Made by a program: the position numbers and the translations under genes. Below are positions 34,136-44,307 of a DNA stretch of 64,000 bases, in pieces (within the stretch, counting starts at the first letter, position 1; the number at the start of each line of letters is the position of its first letter). This DNA comes from Edaphochlamys debaryana. Lineage: Eukaryota > Chlorophyta > Chlorophyceae > Chlamydomonadales. Location: assembly GCA_016858145.1 (NCBI GenBank), contig JAEHOE010000007.1, positions 1,550,001 through 1,614,000 on the forward strand, given 5' to 3'. The notes under the pieces are model-generated. The model saw nothing but the letters and a program-made list of their open reading frames with translations. It had not been told where the DNA came from and did no database searches.

Positions 34136-36516
34136 ATGGCCCGAGCCGCGTCGCCGTTGGCCGCGAACACACGGCTCGAGCTTGAGCTCCGCTCAACCAA
34201 GCAGGTCCTCAGCTGTCGCGACGAGGAGATAGACGCCTGGCGATGCAAGGTGAGTCGTGTGCACGCCATCCCATCCTCCTCACCCCTGCCTCCGGTCAAC
34301 CACGGCGACCCTCACTCCACCCCTCCCCCGCCCAGGTCGAGGAGCTGCGTGATCAGCTGGTCTCGCGCGAGCTGGTAAGCCCTTCCCGCCAGTTGTCACC
34401 TGGCCCCAGCTAGCCACCATGCCGTCGCGCCCGTGCCGGGGTGCCATGGCTCGCCGACCCACATCCCCCGGCCCAGACCACACCCTTCAACCCGCCTTCT
34501 CTGCACACCCGCCCCAGGTCCTAGCCCAAGCCCAGCAGTCTCTACGCGCCAGCGAGGCCGAGAAGCAGCTCCTGGTGGCCCAGGCGGGGCGGCTGGAGGA
34601 CAGCGCCAAGCAGGCCGCCAGCCGGCACGCGCTGGAGCTCCAAGCCGCCGAGGACCGCCGGTGCGCACCGGGACCCGGGCTTGGGTGTGCGGCAGCCACC
34701 AGAGGTGTCTACTGATCTTGTAGTAGCCTAGCCTTGGACCTGTTGTCTGGCGACTTGACTTCCGACTGCTCGACTGCTCGTACTCACTTGAACTAGCTTC
34801 GTTAGTGACGCGGATGCCGCTTGGCGTCCCCGGGCTGCCCGCAGGCAGCAGGAGCTGCAGGCCCTGGGCCGGGAGCGCGACGAGGTGGTGGGGTCGCTGC
34901 GGGGCCGCATGGCCGAGCTGGCGGACCAGCTGGACGAGGCGCGGCGCAGCGTGGCGGGGCTGCTGGGGGAGCGGGAGCGCATGGCCGCAGAGGTGGGGGC
35001 TTGGGGGGAAGGGGGGAGTGGGGTGAGGGTTGGGAGCGGGATCTGGGGGGCTGTGCAGGAAGGTAGAGTAGTGGGGGGAAGGCTTGGGGGACAGGGAGGT
35101 GGGGAGGGATCACCTGGCGGTATGTGAGGCGCGCGGAAGGAGCGGGATGTCCGGTCGGGGCGTATGGCAAGCGTTGGGCTGGCGTGTGGCATGCCAGGCG
35201 GGCTCGCGCAAGCTGGGGGCCCCTACCCTGGTTGCCGCAGGTGGAGGCGGCGGGGAAGCGCGCAGCTGATGCCGAGGCGGCGGCGGAGGCTGCGCGGAGG
35301 GCCCAGGAGGCCGCGGAGCGACTGCTGGCGGACACACGCGACGAGAGGGCCAAGGTGGGGCCGGGCTCTGAAGTTGGAGTCGCGTGCTAGGGCGGGGACG
35401 GATGCGAGCCAGCCCTTGGGAGGCCGTGGCAAGCAAGCGGAGGCTGCAAGCACGAGCAGCAACGGGTGCCAGTGAGACCAAGGGCACACCCCAAAAGCTG
35501 ACGCCCTCACGACCCCCGCTGCCTGCTTTCCCTGCCCCCCCCACCCACCGCAGGCGGTGATGCTGCGGGACGAGCGCATCAGCGAGCTCCAGCAGCAGGT
35601 GGGGGCGGTCTGATGAACCCCAGCGCTCCGGACACACACAGATGCCCCCTGACCACCCAGCACCATCCCGCTATGCACGTCAAGTGTACCCCCGTTTGGG
35701 CCCGCCGGTCTCTCCCACACCACCCTTACGTTGCCCCACGGCCCTGCAGGTGACCACGCTGAGCCGCGCCGGCGACGCGCGCAGCATCGAGGCGCAGGCG
35801 GCGCTGGGCAGCACCATGGGCCACTACAACGCCCTGCGCTCCGCCTGCGACCGCCAGACCGCGGAGCTGGAGGCGGCGCGGGCCGCGGAGCGCCGCACCG
35901 CTGCCGCCCTGGCGGAGGCGGAGCGCCAGCTGGCGGAGGCGCGGGCGGCCGCCGAGGGCGCCAAGGAGCGTGCGAACGAGCTGCAGGCCGAGCTGAAGCG
36001 GAGGGCGGCGCTGGCGACGGCGAACGAGGCAGAGCTGAGGGCGCTCAAGCGGCAGCAGCAGCGCGCCGCGGCGGCGGCGGCGGAGCGCGTGCAGGGCGCG
36101 GCGGCGGCGGCGGCGACGGTTCAGGACGCGGCGGGCAGCCGGGCGGAGGCGGCGCTGCGGCAGCTCGAGGTGGGAGGAGCGAGCGGCCTTCAAGAAGTGG
36201 CCTGTGTATGCCTTCGTCGAGCCTGGATTAAAATGTGCGTTTGCTTCTGCAGGCCCTGCAGGCGACTGGCGGGCTGGGCGGCTTCGCCGGAATGGGGACC
36301 GGGGCGACGGGGCTCGGTGCGGCGAGCCTGGGGGCCATGGGGCTTGGGGCCATGGGGTCAGCTGGCCTAGGCGGAGTCAACATGGCGTGGCCGGCAGTCG
36401 CGGTCACACCGAGCCCCGGCTCAATGCCCTACACGAGCGGCTACGGCTATGCGGCAACGGCGCCGCTCTACCCGGCCTTCATGCCCAGCGGGGTGGCGGT
36501 GAGGCAGGGTTTGTAG
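34136..36516 (+). CDS. Coiled-coil protein of unknown function
   Basis: Eight exons: 34136-34249, 34337-34375, 34518-34660, 34845-34992, 35241-35354, 35554-35598, 35750-36169, 36253-36516; 428 aa. Residues ~10-340 are almost continuous heptad-like sequence rich in Glu, Arg, Ala and Leu (for example RDEEIDAWRCKVEELRDQL), typical of a long parallel coiled coil. The last exon switches to a Gly/Ala/Met-rich segment (GLGAMGLGAMGS) and a Tyr/Pro-containing end. All introns but one are phase 0. No catalytic or targeting motif is visible. Such proteins are often centriolar, flagellar or cytoskeletal in green algae, but nothing in the sequence proves that here. It is divergent from the ABCG gene with a 248-bp gap. 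Confidence 0.72.
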
Positions 36517-37604
36517 AGGGGTAAGGGCGTTGGGGTCAGGGATGCACCCTTCCATGTGGACGGATTGGAACCGGTGTTGCTGCATCACGTGGGTCTGTCC
36601 GTACGCGTCTCTCCTCTGCAGGCGCCCGCTGGGCACGGAGGCCAGGGGCCGGGTTGCTCCTGCAGGTATGGCAGGGACAAGGGAGGTTCGGGTACCGGGC
36701 CTTGTGCATAAGTTGTCGGCACGATGTGGCTGGCTTGGTAGTACTGTTTGGGCCCGTGAAAGGAGGGGCTGGGACTAGACGGGCAGAAGGTGCTTGTGCT
36801 TTAAAGCAGACAAACTCATGTGAGGTGCCACTTCTCAGGTATGGGTCATGTGGAGGCCCTGCCCCGATGGTTGGCCGGCGGGGTGGGGCAGCCACCGCGA
36901 CGCCCTCCAAGCACGGCGGCCGGGAGGGACTCATCAGGAGGACGTACCAAGGGCTCTTCTGACGGTTCGGACAGGGCCGGACCTCACACCTGAGGTTGGC
37001 CACGCCTGGAGGAGGGACACTACGAGGCGAGGGTGCAACTCCTTTTCGCGTGCCACCTGCAGCGGCAGGACTCAGAAGCGAGTACGAGGGACGTCCCCTC
37101 GGGACCCACGGCCCCTGGACCATGTGGTAGTGAGGGTGGTTTGGCTGCGTGAGGAAGCATGAAAGGGCGGTGGGGGTGCTGTGTTCCCGGCGGTGTCGGA
37201 GTGCCCCTCGCAACCTCACGGGGTGCAGAGGGGGTGGGATAGCGCGCCCTGGAACGGCTCTGAGCAGGATTTCTCTTATGGAACTCAATGTATGAACCCG
37301 CTGTATTTGGCTTCGTTGCCCGTGGCGTCGGGCGTCGGACTGCCTCTGGCTTGCGCCGACATGGCTGGCACGCATGTCCATGTCGGAGCGCATGGTAGGC
37401 GCTTGCAACACCCTTCGGCCCAGCAAGCGACCAAGTAGGAGGTGGCATGTACAGGGGATATACAGGACGGGTTCGGGCGGGAGGGCTGGGGCCTTGACCA
37501 GGGGCGATTGACCTGTAGCGCGGTGTAGTACTGGTGCATGTCGGCAACACATGAGTCGCCGCAACACCTCGTTCCACCTTGTTCCTCCACACCCAATCAC
37601 AAAA
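36517..37604. promoter_or_regulatory. Intergenic region upstream of UDP-xylose synthase
   Basis: This 1.1 kb holds the 3' UTR of the coiled-coil gene and the promoter and 5' UTR of the UDP-xylose synthase gene, both on the plus strand. A 627-codon minus-strand open frame crosses it but is judged a GC artefact. No TGTAA motif was seen for the upstream gene. Confidence 0.45.
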
Positions 37605-39418
37605 ATGGCGTCTGCTAACGGTGGCACGCTCATCAAGACTAAGCCGCGCTGCGAGCGCAACCGTGTGCTTGTCACCGGTGGAGCTGGCTTCGTGGGCAGC
37701 CACCTGTGCGAGTACCTCGTGGAGCGTGGAGACCATGTAAGCAATACCTCAGACTGGCGCTCAACTCGTCGGTCCATAGCAAAAGCAATCTGTGGCGCAT
37801 GCCTACTGATATTCCGCCTGTCTGATTGCACCAGGTGATCTGCCTCGATAACTTCTTCACGGGTAGCAAGGAGAACATTGCTCACCTGATCGGGAAGCCA
37901 AACTTCGAGGTCATCCGCCACGATGTGGTGGAGCCGATCCTGCTGGAGGTGGACCAAATCTACCACTGCGCCTGCCCGGCGTCGCCCATCCACTACAAGT
38001 GCGTGGCGCGCTTGGGTCTGGGGCCAGCTATGGCAGTTGGGTCCGCTGTTGCAGCATGCGATCGACTCATGTGCTATGGCGCTTGCGGGCGGGGCTGCTT
38101 GAGCGTCTCCGGAGGGTACATATCTTACGAAAGGGGTGGTGGCACGTTCAGCGGCGGCTGGGGGCCAGGCGGGAGGTCCGAAGGGCCGCACCGGGTGGTT
38201 TCGCCGGCGTGTCACGAGCTGGCGCAAACGGCATAGTGGACAGGCGTGGCAGCAATACAGACCATACCCTTCACCGGCGTTACCCACCCCCTGACAACAC
38301 CCCCCCGCGCCAATACACAGGTACAACCCCATCAAGACCGCTAAGACCAGCTTCCTGGGGACCATGAACATGCTGGGCCTCGCCAAGCGCTGCAAGGCGC
38401 GTTTCCTCATCACCAGCACTAGTGAGGTCTACGGTGACCCTCTGGAGCACCCCCAGCGCGAGACGTACTGGGGCAACGTCAACCCCATCGGCGAGCGGTC
38501 CTGCTACGATGAGGGTGAGCGGCGGAGCTTGTGGCCCCCTGAGCGGCGGAGCTTGTGGACCTGGGCACAAGTCGGATCTGGATGCCGATGCCGGTGTTCT
38601 CGCCGCGTACAGCCTCTAACTCTTTCTCTCTTCCTCCATAGGCAAGCGTGTGGCGGAGACGCTCTGCATGGACTACAACCGCGAGCACGACCTGCAGGTA
38701 CGTGGGTTGGCCGGGGCTGGGGCTGGGGCGCGCCAGCGGTATACACAGCGCGGTGTGTCATGCCATCCTTTGCCCATCTCCCATGTACACACGCGCCAAC
38801 CCCTGATCCTGCTCAACCGTCTCTCTCTGCTTGGTGCAGGTCCGCATCGTGCGTATCTTCAACACCTACGGCCCCCGCATGGCCCTGGACGACGGCCGCG
38901 TGGTGAGCAACTTCGTGGCGCAGGCGCTGACCGACAAGCCCATCACCGTCTACGGTGACGGGCAACAGACGCGCTCGTTCCAGTATGTGAGCGACCTCAT
39001 CAAGGGCCTCGTCACGGTCATGGACGGGCCCGAGATCGGCCCCTTCAACGTGGGCAACCCGGTGAGCAACGGGGCGGGCGTCGGGGACACGGGGTATCGA
39101 TGCCGAAGAGCCAGGGCTGGCCAACTTAGCTGCTGCTGTTCCGGGTACCCATAAATCGACCGGCTGATGTCCTCTGGGGTTGCCACTGTTATCTCGCAGG
39201 GTGAGTTCACCATGCTGGAGCTGGCGAACCTGGTGAAGGAGGTGGTGAACCCCAACGCCGTGATCGAGTTCCGCGAGAACACGGCCGACGACCCCAAGTG
39301 CCGCAAGCCGGACATCACCAAGATCAAGACCACGCTGGGCTGGGAGCCGGTGGTGCCCCTGCGCGAGGGCCTCACGCGCATGGTGGACGACTTCAAGAAG
39401 CGCCTGGGCGTGGAGTAA
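37605..39418 (+). CDS. UXS: UDP-xylose synthase (UDP-glucuronate decarboxylase)
   Basis: Six exons: 37605-37736, 37835-37998, 38321-38514, 38642-38697, 38840-39061, 39200-39418; 328 aa, about the length of cytosolic plant UXS enzymes. It is an extended short-chain dehydrogenase. The NAD-binding motif GGAGFVG is at 25-31, the catalytic segment TSTSEVYGD at 130-138 and the Tyr-x-x-x-Lys pair at Y161/K165 within CYDEGKR. The family blocks [27 protein letters not shown] and [10 protein letters not shown] are all present. It converts UDP-glucuronate to UDP-xylose and CO2 using bound NAD+, supplying xylosyl units for glycans and the extracellular matrix. No transmembrane segment precedes the domain, so a cytosolic form is likely. 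An in-frame ATG at 37551 would add 18 residues; the ATG at 37605 follows an A-rich context and gives the more usual N-terminus. Confidence 0.95.
38516..38558 (+). repeat. Tandem direct repeat (24-bp period) at a UXS intron donor
   Basis: TGAGCGGCGGAGCTTGTGG occurs at 38516-38534 and again at 38540-38558. The first copy includes the T of the splice donor GT; in the second the base before it is C, so no second GT donor is created. Confidence 0.7.
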
Positions 39419-40415
39419 GCCTAAGCGGGATGACGCAGCAAGCAGCAGCGTGGAGGAGCGCGGAGGATTCTGACAGAGCGTGACCTGCTGTAGAGGCGGG
39501 CGTGCTGACGGGGGCGATCTGTGGTTCGACTAGAAGGACAACGGCCGCGGTGGGATGGTGATTGCTCGGTGGCCGTTGTGACCAGGACTCCGAACAACTG
39601 GAGCAGCGTGGCCTTGGGCTAGGCCCGTTCACGCGCCTTTTACATGTGAATGATGTAGGAGCTGACCTGACCTGGACTGTGGGCGCCAGTTAGCTCGGAT
39701 TAGCAGCGGGCAGCCAGCATTGGCCCCGCAACGACCACTAGGGCGCGCAAACGCGCGTGCCCCGTTGCATGTTAGATGTAGAGGACGGACCCACGTGGAC
39801 GTCAAGGCCCTGGATGGTGACCGCACGAGGTCACCGCCAAGCGTGTAAGCCTACGCTGAATGGGCAAGTCCCTGGCCGTACCCAGCCTGAGGCCCCTGGT
39901 CCCCGGCCCAGCGAGTCCCCCCACGAGCTACTGGTGTCTAATTTGTGGAGGAAAGGCACTATGACTGCGGGACGGTGTGCATGCCGACGGCCTCACGTGA
40001 GGCAGGTAAAGGGGCGGAGGGAGACGTCCCTCATCCCTTCGTCAGGCGACGACTGCGGGCTTATACCGTTGGTGGCCGGGTGGTTTTGGTGGGGGGGCTC
40101 CTGAATGTCGAGGGGACGGCGGGGGGCTCCAAGTGTCGCCGTATCCGCGGCACGACCGGCCGAACGTTGAGGTCGCCTTGCTGGCTGCCCACCCACGGCC
40201 CCCCTAAGCTCTATTACGTGTCAACCATATGCAGAAGTGCTTAACCGCTAGCCATATCTGCCTTGAGGGACGCGGCCCACGCTGAACGCGAAACCTTGCT
40301 GCTCACTGGCAGCCTGCCCCCGTCTAACTGCTGTATGCATACATAAGCCTTTGATTGCTAAACTCTAGGGAATGGGCGGCCATCTCACACGGCCTTGAGC
40401 GAAAGGCCAGCAACA
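39419..40415. other. Intergenic region between UDP-xylose synthase and the IQ-motif gene
   Basis: About 1.0 kb between two plus-strand genes, containing the UXS 3' UTR with a TGTAA motif and the promoter of the next gene. The stretch around 40240-40400 is less GC-rich and fits a promoter. Nothing else was recognised. Confidence 0.5.
39844..39848 (+). terminator. Candidate TGTAA poly(A) signal of UDP-xylose synthase
   Basis: TGTAA about 425 nt past the UXS stop codon, the first seen on the plus strand there. Confidence 0.5.
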
Positions 40416-42869
40416 ATGTCCGGGCGCAGCAAGAGTAGCTCGCGTTCGGCGACCGCAGAGCTATCTAAGCTCTGGGTCGACACCAACCGACGCGACGAAG
40501 CAAAGGAAGTCTTCACCCGGCACACGAAGGAGACTAGCAACCTGGATGTGCTCACCCGGTGCAAGAAGCTCAACGAGCTCCTCAGCAGCGTGAGTCGCAT
40601 GTCAGCCCAGGCTTCGAGAGGCTCTTGCTTTTAGGTCGAGACTCCGGACTGCATGCCCTGCCTTGCTCTTCGCCAGCCCGGCGCTGTGCTTGCTTGTGAG
40701 GACCGTCCGCTCGTTTGAGGCTTTGTGCCGTGGCTCGACTCTCTTCCTAGTGCTGCCTAGCTGACTGCCGTGTGGGGGGCGGGCGCATGCAGGATGTGCT
40801 CAAGGGGAAGGGTGGCTCCAAGGCGCAGCTCAAGGAAATCCTGGGCATCCTCAACGCGGGCCCCGCGCGTCCGTCATTCCTGGACGATAAGCCTTCAATA
40901 ACCGCCACGGTCGCGGCGAAGAAGCCTTCCGGCGGGGGTGGCGGACTCGCCGGTTCCGCTGGAGCCCCCCTCAGCTACGAGGCTGCTACGTTCGGCCTCC
41001 TGGGCGAGCTGGAGAACACGTGAGTGATCACTTCTCAACAACGTAATGCAGTTGGCTAATGCGTTGTTCGGGAACGGCACACGCCCTCGGGACCAACCTG
41101 CGCTGCCCCTGGCCGCCCGTCACTTCGCCTGACCTCATGCTCCTTCCAACTTCAGGGGACCGCCCTCAGCCAAGGGCCAGGCCGATGACGTGGACGACCT
41201 CATCAGCCTCCTCAACACCGGCGGCCCCACGCCGGAGCAGCTCAAAGCCGCCGAGGAGGCGGAGCGGCAGCAACGGGAGGCGGAGCGGCTCAAGCGGGAG
41301 GCGGCGGAGAAGGCGGAGAAGGAGCGCCAGCGCAGGGCCAAGGAGGCGGCCGAGGAGGCGGAGCGGCTCCGGAAAGCCAAGCTCGCAGAGGAAGAGGCCG
41401 AGCGGAAGCGCGTGGCGGCTGCAGCCGCCGCCGAGGCCCTCCGCCTCGAGCGCCACCGCGCCTCCGCCGCCACCACCATCCAGGCCTTCTGGCGGGGCCA
41501 CTGCGCGCGCCGCCTCGCCGCCCAGCGCCGCAAGCAGGTGGCGGAGCAGCGCGCCCGCTTCGAGGCCGCCGCGGTGCTGCAGGCCTGCTGGCGCGCGCGC
41601 CGCTCCTCCCGGCAGCACCGCGCGCGCGTCGCTGCCGCGGCGGCGCTACAATGTGCGGTGCGCGCGTGGCGCGCGCGGCGGCGGCTGCAGCGCCTCCAGG
41701 TGGAGGCGTTCCGGCGGGAGCGCGCGGCCAAGATCATCCAGCGCGCGTTCCGCTACATGACGCGGTGGAAGCTGGGGGAGCTGCGCGTGCCCGTCAAGGG
41801 CCGGCCGCCCAGCGCAGGGGTGGACAGTGCGGCGCTGCTGGCCCGGCAGCTGCGGCTGCGGGGCGCCATGGACGCGCGGTGCGCGCCGGACCAGGCGCCG
41901 GCGGGCGCGCCGGGGTCAGCGGGCGCGGGTAGGCACACGGGCGTGCTGGGGGGTCGCGGCTTGGCAGGGTTACCGGGAGGCGTCGTCGGGCTCCGGCCTT
42001 CGGGCTTGCATTCAAGCAACTTTGTTCACCCGCTCTTGGCTCTGGGCTTCTGTTACGGTACCTAGCGCCCCGTGCCTCACGTGCTTCCGCCGCCCCCGCT
42101 CCGCCCCGCAGGCTCAGCCGACGAGGGCACGCCCACGCACCGCACCGTGGCGCAGCACCGGGAGCGCGTCAAGCAGGTCAGCGCGGGCGAGCGCTCCAAG
42201 CGCAACGAGGCGGGCGAGCGCACCACCATGGCCGCCTCGGAGCACCGGGAGCAGGCCGAGGCCCTGGCCATCGCACGGCAAGGCGTGGCAGTGGTGTCCT
42301 GCGCCTCGCCCTCGCACGCGGCCGCCGCCGCCGCCGCGGCGGCGGGGCCGTTCGGCGCGGCGGGGATAGCGCATGCGCCTGGGCCATCGTCCGCCGGGCC
42401 GGCGGCGGGTGCGGGGGCGCAGCCGAGTGGGCTGCCGCCGCCGCCACGCTCGCGGGACGGGCCGCGGTCGCCGGCGGTGCGGGTGCCGGCGGAGGGGGGG
42501 CCGCGGCCGCTCAGCCGCAGCGGCAGCCTCACTGCCAGTAGGCCGGGGTCGAGCGCGGATGGCGGCGGGGGCGCGGCGTTACGGCCTTCCAGCAGCCTGC
42601 GGCGGCTCTCTGGCAGCGCCGGGCTGCCGTCGCCTGGTCTCCACACGCGAACCGGCGTGGGGCCTCCCAGCTCGCCCGGCGGCCCGGGGGGTATGCGGGG
42701 GCCGCCTAGCTCTCCGGGCAGGGCCCGGGGGCACCCCACCTCGCCGGGAGCGGCGGCGGGGGCACGGGGGCCGCCCAGTTCCCCAGGGCTGCAGGGAAGC
42801 GCGCGGGGGCCGCCGAGCTCGCCGGCACGGCCGGCCGGCACGCGGCCCGCTGGCGTGGCGAGTCGGTAG
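40416..42869 (+). CDS. IQ-motif protein of unknown function
   Basis: Four exons: 40416-40589, 40793-41019, 41156-41928, 42112-42869; 643 aa. Residues 1-130 hold a Ser/Lys/Arg-rich start and a helical stretch (DEAKEVFTRHTKETS...). A strongly charged coiled coil of EAERQQREAERLKREA type follows (~160-235). About four IQ-like calmodulin or light-chain binding helices lie at ~235-340: TTIQAFWRGHCARR, AVLQACWRARRSSR, AALQCAVRAWRARR and KIIQRAFRYMTRWK. The C-terminal ~250 residues are disordered and end in repeats of GPPSSPG. IQ plus coiled-coil proteins are common in flagellar and cytoskeletal structures and usually bind calmodulin, but which one this is cannot be told here. The final exon is a single open frame, so an unseen intron in the disordered part cannot be excluded. 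Confidence 0.75.
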
Positions 42870-44307
42870 CGAGCGCGGGGGCTTGTGGGTGTGGACAGGA
42901 CTTTGGAGTGAAAGCGCTGGCGAAGGGGTGCATGGGCACGGGGCCATGTGCATGCTGGCTTGCATGCTGCTTGCTGCTTGCCCTGACAGCTGGAGGAAGC
43001 TGCAGGGTGAGCAGGGGTTATGTTTCGGAGCGTGGGTTTAGGTAGGAGTGCATGTACCAGCTGTGTGCCCAAGATAGACACAATGCAGAGGACGATGGCA
43101 CGGGCGACTAACCAACCATACACAAGTGTACAGACCTTGACTGGATAAAGCGCTATTCATCTGCGCCAAGGCTCAATGAGGCGCGCGATGTGGCACGGCA
43201 GCATGACCGGACGCTGGTCGGGCGGCATGTATGTGATGCGGTTGACTTCGGGAGGGGGGCGCCGTGAGGCAAGCACGGACGAGGAAGGCTGGTGGGTCAA
43301 AGCCAACGTGTCCGTCAGGACCCGCCAAGTTGAGCATTCATGTAAAGGGCAATGGATCTGTTTTCAAGTTATCGCAGCTCGTACTGCTTGCCGTATCGAG
43401 CGGGGACGCATGAAGGCGGTGCAGCAAACCCCGCGGCCGCTCTCATTTGCATATGCCAAACAGCCAGCGTAGCTAGCTCCGGTAAGGCACTACCACTCCT
43501 GCACGGCAACCACATGACGACGGAAGGCCACCGGCACACTGCCGGGCCCCAATGCAGCATATGCACCCTACGTCAGCCGCTTTCATCGCCAATCGTCACT
43601 AACTTCCGTCCTGTTCGCACCCACCGGCTGAGACCAGGCAGGGCCGGTCATTCCGTCCCCGCCACGCGCGTCAAAATGCATGCCCCTGGCATGCCATCGT
43701 TCGGCATGAATGGGTGTCACACTCACCACACCACAAGATGGTACCGGTAACGTCTGTCTCTCGCGCCTTTTGACCCTCTACCTGGCCCCCCTCCGACCAG
43801 CCTTGGCTGTTGTACACTGTCCGTGCCCACCGCGTCGAGCCCCTCCGTGCTATCCCACACCACGCCGCGACAGCGCCTTGTCCACTCGCGTCCAATGCAC
43901 CCGTCACCCATCAGAAGGCCACGCTGGCGCATCCGACACCTGGACACCTGGAGGGCCGCGCGCCTTGAGGCCGTGCCCCCTGGCTTGCCCCCTCGGGTCC
44001 GTCCCATGCACACATTCACCCCCGCACCACCATCCCCGTCGCGTCGTGTCGCACCCATCGTCTCTTTGCTGTACCCAATGGCAATGACTTGAATCGCTGG
44101 AAATCGTCCAAAGGCCACCACACATGAAAGTCTTAACACTGCCTCGCTCCTCCTAACATGCAGAAACCGCCGTGGCTGAGATGTTCGCTCAGTCAGCAGT
44201 CACCACCAGTGTCACGCAGTAGAAGCAGGCTGCAAGCACACTCCACCCTCCACCAGCCCGAGGCTCCCACACCGGGGACGACCCCGCCCCGCAGGCGCTG
44301 CCTGGGG
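42870..44307. other. Intergenic region between convergent 3' ends (IQ and BAR/PH genes)
   Basis: This 1.4 kb between facing stop codons should be 3' UTR of both genes. It contains one plus-strand TGTAA. No exon, RNA gene or repeat was recognised. Confidence 0.5.
43341..43345 (+). terminator. Candidate TGTAA poly(A) signal of the IQ-motif gene
   Basis: First plus-strand TGTAA after the IQ gene stop codon, about 470 nt downstream. Confidence 0.5.

Noticed and set aside
36536..38419. 627-codon open frame on the minus strand
   Set aside because: It runs antisense through the UXS exons and the neighbouring gene's 3' end, has no recognisable domain, and such long antisense frames are common at this GC content. 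The UXS splice model on the other strand is strongly supported.
7908..39418. Possible cell-wall gene cluster (GH9 cellulase, ABCG exporter, UDP-xylose synthase)
   Set aside because: The genes are spread over 30 kb on both strands and separated by unrelated genes, with no shared motif seen. Proximity alone does not support a functional cluster.
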